Assembly (NCBI RefSeq): GCF_012027425.1
Contig: NZ_SNUE01000005.1
Coordinates: 186,001 to 250,000, forward strand
Reading direction: 5' to 3'
DNA: 64,000 nt
Source: Thermococcus sp. MV5
GTDB lineage: Archaea > Methanobacteriota_B > Thermococci > Thermococcales > Thermococcaceae
Below the pieces are notes generated by a model. The model worked only from the letters and a program-made list of their open reading frames with translations, was not told the DNA's origin and did not search any database. Position numbers and translations under genes: made by a program. Positions within the stretch are counted from its first letter, which is position 1, and each line of letters begins with the position of its first letter. Positions 63,563 through 64,000 of this stretch are shown piece after piece.

Positions 63563-64000
63563 ATGCTCAGACCAGTTAAATTCAAAGCTTATCACGGCGG
63601 TGCAAGAAAAGAGGGTATGTTAGATTTTTCCGCTTCTTTAAATCCTTATCCTCCGGAATGGGTAAATGAGGTATTTGAACGTGCTAAGGCATTAAGCAAT
63701 CGCTATCTTTATTGGGATAAACTTGAAGAAGAGCTTTCAAACTTAATTGGCGAAAACGTAACAGTCACGGCAGGAATAACTGAGGCTCTGTACTTACTTG
63801 GAATCCTTGCGATAAAGGAAAGAAGGAAAGTAGTTATCCCAAAGCACACCTACGGAGAATACGAAAGAATTGCAAGAATGTTTAATGCCAATGTTATCAA
63901 AGGCCCAAATGAGCCAGAAACACTAGCAAAAATAGTTGATAAAGAGAGTATTGTTTTCTTCTGCAATCCAAACAATCCAGATGGAAAATTTTATACACCA
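63563..64000 (+). CDS. cobD: CobD-like aminotransferase/L-threonine-phosphate decarboxylase (C-terminus outside window)
   Basis: N-terminal 146 residues of a PLP enzyme of the HisC/CobD type: FKAYHGGARKEGMLDFSASLNPYPPEW, VTVTAGITEALYLLGILAI, and FFCNPNNPDGKFYTP where it leaves the window. The HGG...DFSASLNP opening is that of CobD, which makes aminopropanol phosphate from threonine phosphate for CbiB. A HisC function cannot be excluded from this part. ATG 63563 has GGGGTGTTTAA upstream. The PLP lysine is outside the window. Confidence 0.85.
   Translation, partial: MLRPVKFKAYHGGARKEGMLDFSASLNPYPPEWVNEVFERAKALSNRYLYWDKLEEELSNLIGENVTVTAGITEALYLLGILAIKERRKVVIPKHTYGEYERIARMFNANVIKGPNEPETLAKIVDKESIVFFCNPNNPDGKFYTP

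Overview
This window reads as a chromosomal segment of a hyperthermophilic archaeon of the order Thermococcales, most likely a Thermococcus with an AT-rich genome. The evidence is a group 3b [NiFe] sulfhydrogenase, DUF257 proteins, archaeal MCM/GINS, a thermosome, KEOPS Bud32, an archaeal EF-1A and archaeal L10e. Ribosome binding sites are of the GGTGA or GGAGG type, about 5-7 bases before the start. Genes are densely packed, often with ATGA or TGATG overlaps. I cannot name the species from sequence alone.

Layout. 1-391: end of a nitroreductase gene. 632-5754 (minus): a NuoE/NuoF/NuoG-GltD-like iron-sulfur flavoprotein module, divergent from a sulfhydrogenase operon (5925-9773, shyBCDA). A textbook SurR site lies between the two. 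9836-12861: a DUF257 pair, a small EF-Tu-domain protein, a TatD hydrolase and a PH-like protein. 12953-15718 (minus): rtcA, an unknown protein and a phosphoesterase. 15873-23430: gins23, an mcm gene carrying three inteins, and aIF2-beta. 23552-27136: a four-gene biotin-dependent sodium-pump decarboxylase. 27247-28893: thermosome. 29076-29630: a broken IMPACT/YigZ gene ending in an IS605-like terminal hairpin. 29757-33144: a Pcc1-like protein with bud32, then a nicotinamidase-like/FAD/radical-SAM operon. 33134-35778: MutS-like ATPase, MoaC and UPF0145.

35781-42060 is the most unusual part. A minus-strand trio encodes a small Gly/Ala-rich hydrophobic peptide with a leader, a 57-residue two-helix protein and a DUF95/SpoIIM membrane protein. 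It is divergent from an ABC-2 exporter (permease, ATPase, a large NEW3-type surface protein, second permease). This is the gene logic of circular bacteriocin clusters such as AS-48, and I propose it as an archaeal circular-peptide system.

42094-46787 (minus): intein-containing rtcB, a PUA-like protein, an m5C RNA methyltransferase and archease. 46847-49936: panB, an aminotransferase, an EamA transporter and a PqqD-like protein. 49982-51748 (minus): EF-1A, S10 and tRNA-Ser(GGA). 51978-52575: a pseudogene cut by another IS605-like end. 52656-55080: a VirB11-like ATPase, a class V aminotransferase and L10e. 55120-64000: a cobamide salvage and nucleotide-loop assembly cluster (CbiZ, CobT-like, BtuF-like, CbiP, CobY, CobS, CobZ, CbiB, CobD-like) with an embedded PP-loop ATPase and UDG-like gene. 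A repeated palindrome near its promoters looks like an operator.

Working together: the hydrogenase and Nuo-like modules handle NAD(P)H/H2/ferredoxin redox under probable sulfur-responsive control. MCM-GINS is the replication helicase. RtcA/RtcB/archease cover RNA end repair and tRNA splicing. The last 9 kb converts imported corrinoids into adenosylcobamides. Four inteins, two pseudogenes and three solo transposon ends are the visible marks of mobile DNA. No CRISPR array or intact transposase was seen.
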